Origin: JAICLK01 sp963810525
Lineage (GTDB): Bacteria; Patescibacteriota; Saccharimonadia; Saccharimonadales; UBA4665
Assembly (NCBI GenBank): GCA_963810525.1
Contig: CAWENB010000001.1
Location: 62,001 to 126,000 of the forward strand
Direction of reading: 5' to 3'
DNA: 64,000 nucleotides
A program made the position numbers and the translations under genes. Each line of letters begins with the position of its first letter. Within the stretch, counting starts at the first letter, position 1. Positions 8,851-15,807 of this stretch are shown here, in pieces. Below the pieces are notes generated by a model. That model ran no database searches. It was not told where the DNA came from and saw nothing but the letters and a program-made list of their open reading frames with translations.

Positions 8851-9939
8851 GGCTTAACACCAAATTCTGGTGTCTACTCTAATCTGTTTTTCTAGAGAAG
8901 AAACTCCAGAGGATCGTAATTATTCGTTGTTTTGAGGCTCCACGGTGGGGTATGAGCTTGTCTTTCCAGACGCCGAATCTTCCGTCTAATGGGCTCGTTG
9001 TGTTGGCTACTCGTATGCCACTTTCCTGTATGTAATCGGCTTGGTAGGTGAACAGATATGGTAGGTTGCGACACAAGGAAAAATAAGCTCTTCTGGTACG
9101 CTCATGGGCATATCTTTTGGTGACCGGATCACGCTCCTTGAGCCATGCCCCATGTTTCTTGTACCAACCAGCGAGTGCATCCTCAAACGTTAGTTCGTCT
9201 GTCCGAGCGAGCGTTAAGGCAAGCGCTCGTAACTCAATATTTTGCGTCAGTCGTGGCTTCTTGGTCAGACATTGAGTGATGGTCATAAGCTGGTGAAACT
9301 GGCAATGCTGGACCGGTATGCCTTTGCCCTCCAGCATAGTCCGTACGCCTCGTCTGCCGTCAATGGTGACCGCCAGGATACTGTAGCCCATTGCTTCAAT
9401 CGTATCTGTTGCAACCTCATAATCTACGGTGCGTTCTGTCCCGTCTACCGTGGCGTAATACAGCACCGTATTCTCACCAAGCGTCGCCACTGCATATGGG
9501 TCAATAACAACCAGGAGGCCCCAGTCCCCAAAGTAGGTAACATCCATTATGACGGCTACGGTACGCGGTTTCTGGATGATGCGTGGCGGGCTGTAGCCAT
9601 TGAGTTGAGCGCGGATGCAACCGGTACTTTTCCGGTATTCTTTAGCCAAGCTGTTCACGGTACGACCGTCAAAGGCATACTGGTGCCATAGGGTAGCTCG
9701 CTTACGGCCAGGGCGGCCTTTACTGCTCCATGACCGACGGCAGGTACGACAGACGTAGCGCTGTAGACCGTTCCTCACACCGTTTTTCTTTACGTTGGTA
9801 CAATAGCAAGACGGACAGCTCTTTCGAGTCATCTTCGTTACTCCTTGTTTAGTTGGTACTTACAAGAATAACGAAAACAATGACAAAGAAATCTGTCCGT
9901 CTTAAAGCGCTAGCAGCAACCAGTTTTTGTTATTAAGCC
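8851..9939 (-). mobile_element. Insertion sequence, copy 1 (1089 bp, IS256-like)
   Basis: The element is bounded by imperfect inverted repeats (GGCTTAACACCAAATTCTGG on one end, GGCTTAATAACAAAAACTGG on the other). It is flanked by the 8-bp direct repeat AAAATACG at 8843-8850 and 9940-9947. Copy 2 (44291-45379) has the same length and encodes the identical protein. An 8-bp target duplication fits the IS256 family. It inserted between the surface-protein cluster and the DUF916-like gene. Confidence 0.9.
8879..9832 (-). CDS. Transposase, IS256-like (IS1249 type)
   Basis: The predicted protein has 317 residues. It opens with a zinc-ribbon (CPSCYCTNVKKNG, then YVCRTCRRSW), a feature of the IS1249-type branch. 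Candidate catalytic acidic residues lie in VIMDVTYFGDWG and in VTIDGRRG. The late block is TSPLDGRFGVWKDK, where relatives carry an N-x-x-E-G motif, so the third acidic position may be Asp here. A C-x-x-H pair (CQFHQ) also fits. The sequence is identical to the copies at 44398 and 63100. Family assignment is from remembered motif order, so the group could be wrong even though transposase is secure. Confidence 0.8.
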   Translation of the reverse strand: MTRKSCPSCYCTNVKKNGVRNGLQRYVCRTCRRSWSSKGRPGRKRATLWHQYAFDGRTVNSLAKEYRKSTGCIRAQLNGYSPPRIIQKPRTVAVIMDVTYFGDWGLLVVIDPYAVATLGENTVLYYATVDGTERTVDYEVATDTIEAMGYSILAVTIDGRRGVRTMLEGKGIPVQHCQFHQLMTITQCLTKKPRLTQNIELRALALTLARTDELTFEDALAGWYKKHGAWLKERDPVTKRYAHERTRRAYFSLCRNLPYLFTYQADYIQESGIRVANTTSPLDGRFGVWKDKLIPHRGASKQRIITILWSFFSRKTD

Positions 9940-10033
9940 AAAATACGCCATAACCCTCAAGTGGCCTCAAGGTGCTGACTCCGTCTAATCATAAATAGCG
10001 AATTTGTAGTCTGTTGTTAATTTAAACTTAAAG

Positions 10034-10062
10034 TTGTGCCAGCACTAGCGGTTTGCTATTAT
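10034..10062 (+). promoter_or_regulatory. Promoter of the DUF916-like gene
   Basis: TTGTGC (10034-10039), 17 nt, TATTAT (10057-10062). A GAGGGGA ribosome site lies just before ATG 10101. Confidence 0.5.
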
Positions 10063-10100
10063 AAGCCTAAGTAAAAATCTTTAAGTGAGGGGAATTTTAA

Positions 10101-11120
10101 ATGGTGCGACGTAAATTTTTCGCTGCGGCTACCGCGTTCATAGCTATTGCTGTACTTATACTTACAGCAAATCCGGCTTTGGCTGCAAAAAAATCAGCCA
10201 CATCACCGGGAAATGGATTGAGAATTTCACCAGTGAGAAGTGATCTTACTATTAATGCGGGTTCCAGCCAGACAATAGATGTATATATTTCAAACCTTAC
10301 GGCAGAACCGGCGGATCTAGAGGGCGTAGTTGATGATTTTACCGCTGGTACTAGTGAAACGGGAACTCCATACATTCTTTTGAATGGGCAAAAGGCACCT
10401 AGTCATAGTTTGAAGGGGTTTGTTTCGCCGATCGGGACGTTTACTATTGGGGCTAACGCAACTAAAGACGTTAAGGTGTCAATTTCAATACCAGCCGGGA
10501 CTTCGGGTGGCGGCTACTATGGTACCGTCCGCTTCTTGCCGGCATCATCAAACCAAAACAAGAACATTAATCTTACTGCAAGTGTGGGTTCATTAGTGCT
10601 TGTGACCGTGCCTGGAAATTATAAAGAGTTTGTCAGTCTGGAAAGTTTCGACGTTCGAAAATATAACACCTCCACCAAAACGCTCGACAGCCCTAGCTCG
10701 ATTTTCACCAGTAATAAGAATCTTAACGCCGTAGTGCGGTTCCATAACACTGGTGACGTACAGGATCAGCCATTCGGTAAAATATTGCTCAAGAAGGGTA
10801 GTACTACGCTCGAAACGTATGAAATAAATAATACGACACCCCGAGGGAACGTCCTGCCGGACAGTATCCGCCGATACTCAGTACCACTTAGTGGCATGGG
10901 CAGTTTCGGTAAATATACCATTGAAGGTAACTTCGGATACGGTACAAAAGGTCAATTATTGAGCGCTACCACTAACTTCTATATAATCCCAATGTTCGTA
11001 ATTATCCTTGCAGTAATAATTATCCTTGCAATCATATTCGCCATAGTCGTATTGCCGCGCATGATTCGCAAATACAATCGCGACGTCATTAACCGAGCCA
11101 GTCGAAACACTCGACGTTAA
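10101..11120 (+). CDS. DUF916-like membrane-anchored surface protein (WxL-interacting-protein type)
   Basis: The predicted protein has 339 residues. The signal peptide ends near NPALAA. Residues 40-175 have the order expected of a DUF916 domain: ISPVRSDLTINAGSSQTIDV, then VYISNLTAEPADLEG, a variable loop, KDVKVSISIPAGTSGGGYYG and VRFLPAS. A second beta-rich domain follows, then a membrane helix at about 300-325 and a short basic tail (RMIRKYNRDVINR). In Firmicutes, DUF916 proteins are encoded with WxL surface proteins and help hold them at the cell wall. Here the gene follows six secreted paralogues, interrupted only by an IS, which suggests an equivalent partnership. That role is inference. 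Confidence 0.7.
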   Translation: MVRRKFFAAATAFIAIAVLILTANPALAAKKSATSPGNGLRISPVRSDLTINAGSSQTIDVYISNLTAEPADLEGVVDDFTAGTSETGTPYILLNGQKAPSHSLKGFVSPIGTFTIGANATKDVKVSISIPAGTSGGGYYGTVRFLPASSNQNKNINLTASVGSLVLVTVPGNYKEFVSLESFDVRKYNTSTKTLDSPSSIFTSNKNLNAVVRFHNTGDVQDQPFGKILLKKGSTTLETYEINNTTPRGNVLPDSIRRYSVPLSGMGSFGKYTIEGNFGYGTKGQLLSATTNFYIIPMFVIILAVIIILAIIFAIVVLPRMIRKYNRDVINRASRNTRR

Positions 11121-11267
11121 ACATACAGCTCTAGGTTTGAATTGTACCCTCCAAACATTACCGGTTTTGGGCTATAATCGGTGACAGGAGAAGCGCGGAA
11201 TATATTCGGCCTGAAACGGATGCGCGAGACGGCCGGGAAGCTGCAAAAAGAATTGCCTTAGAAAGCT

Positions 11268-12191
11268 ATGAAACATCGAGCCGCCGCAGTGCTTAAACAA
11301 CTACTGGCCGAAAACTGGACTCGGATTGCCGCCTGTGTAGTGCTGGTGATGCTGGCTTGGCCGGTTAATGCTGTGGCGATCGGATCGCAGGAGAACCCGC
11401 AGTCCGGTGCTGTGGGTGTCCAGGGCAAACTGGCCGGACCGCCACCATCCACCCCGCCGACGATCGCGATTCCGAGCGGCGGCCAGGTCTTTTCAAATTT
11501 GCCGATTACGGTGAGCGGACTCTGTAAGGCTGGCTTAATCATCAAAGTCTTTGATAACGGTGTCTTTATCGGCGCCACTACGTGTTCGCACGGCAGCTAT
11601 ACATTGAAAGTGACGCTGTTTGGCGGAAAGAACGAATTAGTGGAGCGGCAGTATGACGCGCTCGACCAGGCCAGCCCGGCCACGCAAACAACGATTGTGA
11701 CGTTCAATGATCTGCAACTAGTTAAATTCGGTACGCATGTTTTCCTGACGAGCGACTATGCCAGTCGCGGAACCAGCCCGAGCCAGCAATTAACCTGGCC
11801 GGTGACGATTACCGGCGGTGAGGGTCCGTACGCGCTGAGCGTGGATTGGGGCGACGGTTCAGCGGCGGATTTGATGAGCGTTTCCTTGCCGGGCACAGTG
11901 CAGCTGGCTCACAAGTATGTCAATTCCGGTACATACAACATGCTGGTGCGAGCAACGGACAAAAACGGCACCGAAGCCTTTCTGCAGCTGGTAGCCGTGA
12001 TTAATGGCAACGGCACGTCTACGAGCAGTACAAATAATAGCTCGCCATCAAGCGGCAAAACTACCATTGTCAACATCCTGTGGGAACCGCTGGCAGCGGC
12101 GTTACCGTTTATTTTACTGACCTTTTGGCTCGGCCGAAGGTATGAGATTACTGCTCTGCGGCGTCGTATTGAACGAGAATACCGAGCATAG
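11268..12191 (+). CDS. Membrane-anchored PKD-domain surface protein
   Basis: The predicted protein has 307 residues. After a signal segment (about 15-33) comes an Ig-like module with two Cys (GLCKAGLIIKVFDNG, GATTCSHG). A PKD domain follows, recognisable by SVDWGDGSA, LAHKYVNSGTY and VRATDKNG. A Ser/Asn-rich spacer leads to one membrane helix near 275-293 and a short basic cytoplasmic end. PKD domains mediate protein-protein or protein-carbohydrate contact, so a structural surface role is likely. A TATAAT (11173-11178) lies upstream. Its place beside the DUF916-like gene suggests the same surface system. Confidence 0.7.
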   Translation: MKHRAAAVLKQLLAENWTRIAACVVLVMLAWPVNAVAIGSQENPQSGAVGVQGKLAGPPPSTPPTIAIPSGGQVFSNLPITVSGLCKAGLIIKVFDNGVFIGATTCSHGSYTLKVTLFGGKNELVERQYDALDQASPATQTTIVTFNDLQLVKFGTHVFLTSDYASRGTSPSQQLTWPVTITGGEGPYALSVDWGDGSAADLMSVSLPGTVQLAHKYVNSGTYNMLVRATDKNGTEAFLQLVAVINGNGTSTSSTNNSSPSSGKTTIVNILWEPLAAALPFILLTFWLGRRYEITALRRRIEREYRA

Positions 12192-12238
12192 GTTCCGGTC
12201 TGTTAAAATACGTATAATTTTGCTAAAATAAGTTAATT

Positions 12239-13288
12239 GTGTCTAAAAAAGTTTCTGTCGGTTTAAGCGGCGGGGTCGACTCGTCGGTGACGGCGGCGCT
12301 GCTGCGCGAGCAGGGCTATGACGTGACCGGCGTGTATATGAAAAACTGGAGCCAGGACCTGCCTGGCCTGGTCTGTCCGTGGAAGCAGGATTACCAGGAC
12401 GCCAAGCGTGTGGCGGTGCACTTGGGTATTCCATTCAAGCTGTATGACTTCGAGACTGAGTATCGGCACAAAGTAGTTGATTACATGATTGGCGAATACC
12501 GCGCCGGACGAACACCGAATCCTGACATCATGTGCAATCAGGAGATAAAGTTCCGACTGTTTCTGGACACGGCGCTTGATGATGGCGCCGATTTAATCGC
12601 CACCGGCCACTACTCAAGAGTGCGTCACGGTCAGCTTTTCGCCGGTGTTGATAAGCATAAAGACCAGTCGTATTTTTTGTACCGTATTACCGAAGACGCG
12701 CTGCACCGCAGCTTGATGCCGATCGGGGAGTTAGAGAAGCCGGCGGTGCGCGAGCTTGCAAGAAAGCTCGGGCTGGCGACGGCAGATAAGAAAGACAGCC
12801 AGGGGATTTGCTTTGTGGGCAAGGTAGGAATTAAAGATTTTCTGCTGCACGAACTCGGGCCGCAAGCCAGCGGCGCGATTATTGACCAGAACGACCGCGA
12901 AATCGGTGAGCATGACGGCGCGCTGTTTTATACTATCGGCCAGCGGCACGGTTTGCAGGTCGGCGGCGGTCTGCCGTTTTATGTGACGGGCAAGGACATG
13001 GAGCGGAATATCGTGTACGTGACGACGGATTTGCAGGATGAAAAATTGTGGAGCAACGAGTTCAGACTCGCCGACATGCACTGGATTAACGGCGCGCCGG
13101 CGGAACCCAGTGGGCTGAGCGCACGTCTACGCTACCGGGCCGATTTCGTAGAGGTAAAATCACTTAAGGCTTGCGAGCGGGGTGACTGGCGGCTGGTGCT
13201 GGCTGACGACGTCCGCGCCTCCACGCCCGGCCAGTCGGCGGTGCTTTACCGCGGCGATCAGGTACTCGGCGGCGGCATCGTAGCCTGA
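12239..13288 (+). CDS. mnmA: tRNA-specific 2-thiouridylase MnmA
   Basis: The predicted protein has 349 residues, the usual family length. The N-terminal PP-loop motif SGGVDSSV binds ATP. VYMKNW, the catalytic Cys in NPDIMCNQEIKF, ATGHYSR and the second catalytic Cys in DSQGICFVGK are all present, followed by the C-terminal beta-barrel. It thiolates U34 of tRNA-Lys, -Glu and -Gln with sulphur relayed from a cysteine desulphurase. The start is GTG at 12239, with TATAAT at 12213-12218, so the leader is short and has no Shine-Dalgarno sequence. The gene converges on the sigma factor gene. Confidence 0.95.
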   Translation: MSKKVSVGLSGGVDSSVTAALLREQGYDVTGVYMKNWSQDLPGLVCPWKQDYQDAKRVAVHLGIPFKLYDFETEYRHKVVDYMIGEYRAGRTPNPDIMCNQEIKFRLFLDTALDDGADLIATGHYSRVRHGQLFAGVDKHKDQSYFLYRITEDALHRSLMPIGELEKPAVRELARKLGLATADKKDSQGICFVGKVGIKDFLLHELGPQASGAIIDQNDREIGEHDGALFYTIGQRHGLQVGGGLPFYVTGKDMERNIVYVTTDLQDEKLWSNEFRLADMHWINGAPAEPSGLSARLRYRADFVEVKSLKACERGDWRLVLADDVRASTPGQSAVLYRGDQVLGGGIVA

Positions 13289-13309
13289 AAAATCAATCAG
13301 GGGCTTAGA

Positions 13310-14554
13310 TTATTCGCCCCAGAACTCCCTGAGTATTTCTTTATTGCCAGGCCTGTTAAGTTTTGCCATCGCATCCTTTCGAATTTGCCCGCTTCGTCTG
13401 CCGGAAAGGCTGAGCATAGTGCCAATTTCGTCGTGAGTTTTTGGCACGCCGTCTACAATGCCGAAGATTTCCTTGATAATCAAAGCTTCGCGCGGCGTTA
13501 ATACATCCAGCGCGCTTTCGATTGCTTGGAGTAAGCTGCCCGTTTCGGCGGCCAGGGTCGGGTTCGGGCCGTCCGAGTCTTCAATAAAATCCTGGAGCTC
13601 TTCGTCTGCTTCGCGACCGGCCGGCGTATGCAGCGATATCGGCTCGACACGGGCGTATTCTTGGACTTCACTTACTTTTTCCGGCTCCATGTCCATCTTT
13701 ACGCCGATTTCTTCCAGCGTCGGCTCGCGTTCGAGCGTGCGCCGCAGTTCGCGTTCCGTTCGCTCCAGCTCGTTAATCTGCGCGACCATATATACCGGCA
13801 CGCGGATGGTGCGTGCCTGGTCGGCAATCGCCCGGGTGATACCTTGCCGAATCCACCAAGTGGCGACAGTGGAAAATGCATTGCCTCTAGTGTAGTCATA
13901 GTGTTCGATAGCCCGGTATAGCCCCAAATTGCCTTCCTGAATCAAATCTGGCAACGACAAACCCGTATCACGGTAGCGCTTCGCGATTGAGACCACCAAC
14001 CGAAGATTGGCCGCCCACAGATGGTTGCGAGCGAGTTTGCCCTCCAGCGCGATAGCTTCAAGTTCGTCCGACATGCACGACATTACGGGCATCCGGCTTT
14101 CATCCAACAGCGTATCGGCGTAGAGTCCCGCTTCGATTGCCTTGCCGAGCTCAACCTCTTGCACTTCTGTAAGTAACGGTACTTTGCCGATTCTTTTGAG
14201 ATAGTCGCCGACCGTGTCTATAGTGACATTGGCTTCAGCTTCAGCTTCTTCGGCGGCGGCGCTCCAAATGTCATAGGTAGCTAATCCGGTGTAAAAATCA
14301 TCTTCGTCCGGGTTGGCGCTGCCATGCGTGGAGATGGCGTCCGCTGCCGGCACGGGCGTCTGCTGAGGATCGGCATCGACTCCGACGTCGGTGTCGGGCT
14401 GACCGGCGGCCGCCGTGACACCTTCTTCTATGGCCAGCTCCGTCAGCGCCGCATCCCAGTCACCGTTCGCTGCATCGGGATCAATATCCACTCCGGCAAA
14501 ATCCGTGTCAGACATATCCGCGTCGCGGGGCATTTCCAAAACTTCACGAGTCAT
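13310..14554 (-). CDS. rpoD: RNA polymerase sigma-70 factor (RpoD-like)
   Basis: The predicted protein has 414 residues. An acidic N-terminal region of about 100 residues precedes region 1.2 (TVGDYLKRIGKVPLLT). Region 2 is well preserved: DLIQEGNLGLYRAIEHYDY, AFSTVATWWIRQGITRAI and RTIRVPVYM. Region 3 has EPTLEEIG. Region 4 is divergent: after LTPREALIIKEIFGI the helix-turn-helix reads GTMLSLSGRRSGQIRKDAM, where primary sigma factors usually have TRERIRQIEAKA. It directs promoter recognition, probably as the main sigma factor, but a second sigma elsewhere is possible. I chose ATG 14554; a -10-like hexamer ends 7 nt before it. A longer in-frame reading would begin with a non-sigma-like hydrophobic stretch. 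Confidence 0.9.
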   Translation of the reverse strand: MTREVLEMPRDADMSDTDFAGVDIDPDAANGDWDAALTELAIEEGVTAAAGQPDTDVGVDADPQQTPVPAADAISTHGSANPDEDDFYTGLATYDIWSAAAEEAEAEANVTIDTVGDYLKRIGKVPLLTEVQEVELGKAIEAGLYADTLLDESRMPVMSCMSDELEAIALEGKLARNHLWAANLRLVVSIAKRYRDTGLSLPDLIQEGNLGLYRAIEHYDYTRGNAFSTVATWWIRQGITRAIADQARTIRVPVYMVAQINELERTERELRRTLEREPTLEEIGVKMDMEPEKVSEVQEYARVEPISLHTPAGREADEELQDFIEDSDGPNPTLAAETGSLLQAIESALDVLTPREALIIKEIFGIVDGVPKTHDEIGTMLSLSGRRSGQIRKDAMAKLNRPGNKEILREFWGE

Positions 14555-14558
14555 ATAA

Positions 14559-14612
14559 ATTATAATAACACAGATAAGTACGAAATAAAGCAAAATAATG
14601 ATATAATATAAT
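14559..14612. promoter_or_regulatory. Divergent leaderless promoter pair
   Basis: The 59-bp gap between the sigma gene and 14614 carries back-to-back -10 boxes. TATTAT on the minus strand (14567-14562) ends 7 nt before ATG 14554. TATAAT on the plus strand (14602-14607) ends 6 nt before GTG 14614. Neither start has a ribosome site. Confidence 0.55.
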
Positions 14613-14613
14613 C

Positions 14614-15741
14614 GTGAAACAGGTGGATGTCGGTGACTATATCGGCGCGAATAATTTTGATCTCTTCCCCGAATTATATTTGACTGGGGCAAATAACCCC
14701 GAACACCGGTTCTCGGCCGAAACTATTCAGGCTGCAGGGTACGTGGGATGCTATAACGCGTTGGTGGGGAATGCCGACGCTTCGCTATTGCTGCCAGTAG
14801 CATACGAATTACATGAAAATAATCTGGATGCCGGTGCGTTTTTGTTGCAAGCACAGGTAGAGCTGGCGCAGGCCGGTTGCGCACTGCCGCAGCCGTTATT
14901 TGATATTGACTACAAACCGGACAGGTTTGAATTGCAACCTGGCGGCAAATGGCGGGAGTTGCGGAACGAGGCAATGGAATTTATGTGGTATACGCGCGGC
15001 AAACGCCAGACCGAGGCGTTTATGCCATTCGCCCGTAGCCGCTTGGCCCATAGGCGTCTGCAGATCGCCCGACCCCACCGTATGACGTCGTCACCTGACT
15101 TGAGCGGCACGCCTATGCCGCCGGAAATCCGCGAAGCAAAGACGCGGGCCGCGCGTCACTATGAAGCAAACAAAGTTACGTATTGGGAGCAGGCGTGTTT
15201 GAAGGTTGCGTACACCACCAGTTCGCGAGGCAGGCCCGATATTCACCGACGCAATCTTGGCGCTTTCTGGACCGGCGAACTCGATACTACTCAGCTGTCT
15301 ATAGTGCTTGACGCGGCGAACCCGCACGTCGATATTTCGCTTCTGCCGAAACCCTCGTTGGCTCGCCGGATCGCCGGGACGGCAGGTGTGAGCGACTTAT
15401 TTCTGCCGTACGACAAAGGTCCGATCAGGCCGCGCCGATCACTTCACGTCATGCAGGAGCAAGCTCGTCAAGCGGTCGCCTTATATGCGAAAAGCACCCG
15501 GAATTACGGCGCAGTGCGGATCAATGAGGAAGATATTCTCAGAAGTACCTTGATCGCCGAGGCCGATCGTTTCCGGCTGCTAGGCGGATTTTTGCCGAAT
15601 CGAATGCCTAATGCCGCCGCTATTAACAATGAACGGGCCCGCCGAGTCGCCACTATGGGCCGGATGCTGGGTTATCGTTTACAGTACTTGCCGATAGATG
15701 TGCAAAAAGTATGCGCATATGCCGAGCGGCACTACGACTGA
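14614..15741 (+). CDS. Hypothetical cytoplasmic protein
   Basis: The predicted protein has 375 residues and I do not recognise the family. It has no signal peptide or membrane segment. The N-terminal third is mildly acidic and helical (SLLLPVAYELHENNLDAGAFLLQAQVELAQAG). The middle is Arg-rich (RGKRQTEAFMPFARSRLAHRRLQIARPHR), and the C-terminal part is again helical and basic. The Arg-rich patches would suit nucleic-acid binding, but no known motif supports this. The GTG start lies 6 nt after TATAAT, so the mRNA is probably leaderless. It is divergent from the sigma factor and 66 nt before alaS. Confidence 0.65.
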   Translation: MKQVDVGDYIGANNFDLFPELYLTGANNPEHRFSAETIQAAGYVGCYNALVGNADASLLLPVAYELHENNLDAGAFLLQAQVELAQAGCALPQPLFDIDYKPDRFELQPGGKWRELRNEAMEFMWYTRGKRQTEAFMPFARSRLAHRRLQIARPHRMTSSPDLSGTPMPPEIREAKTRAARHYEANKVTYWEQACLKVAYTTSSRGRPDIHRRNLGAFWTGELDTTQLSIVLDAANPHVDISLLPKPSLARRIAGTAGVSDLFLPYDKGPIRPRRSLHVMQEQARQAVALYAKSTRNYGAVRINEEDILRSTLIAEADRFRLLGGFLPNRMPNAAAINNERARRVATMGRMLGYRLQYLPIDVQKVCAYAERHYD

Positions 15742-15794
15742 TGCTGTCCGCGCTCCGGCATCGTCGAAAGTTTTGCCGTTGACGTGACCGCTGT

Positions 15795-15800
15795 TACAAT
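15795..15800 (+). promoter_or_regulatory. -10 box of alaS, leaderless
   Basis: TACAAT ends 7 nt before ATG 15808. No Shine-Dalgarno sequence is present, and the position decides the start against GTG 15784 and ATG 15799. Confidence 0.5.
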
Positions 15801-15807
15801 GGAAGCC

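Noticed and set aside
9242..9691. A 149-codon frame opposite the transposase, present in all IS copies
   Set aside because: It is the mirror frame of a conserved transposase, repeated only because the IS is repeated, and has no ribosome site or protein-like features.
11181..11260. A 26-codon frame from GTG 11181 ending in MRETAGKLQKELP
   Set aside because: It is very short, lies in the leader of the PKD gene and has no ribosome site; I found nothing to separate it from chance.
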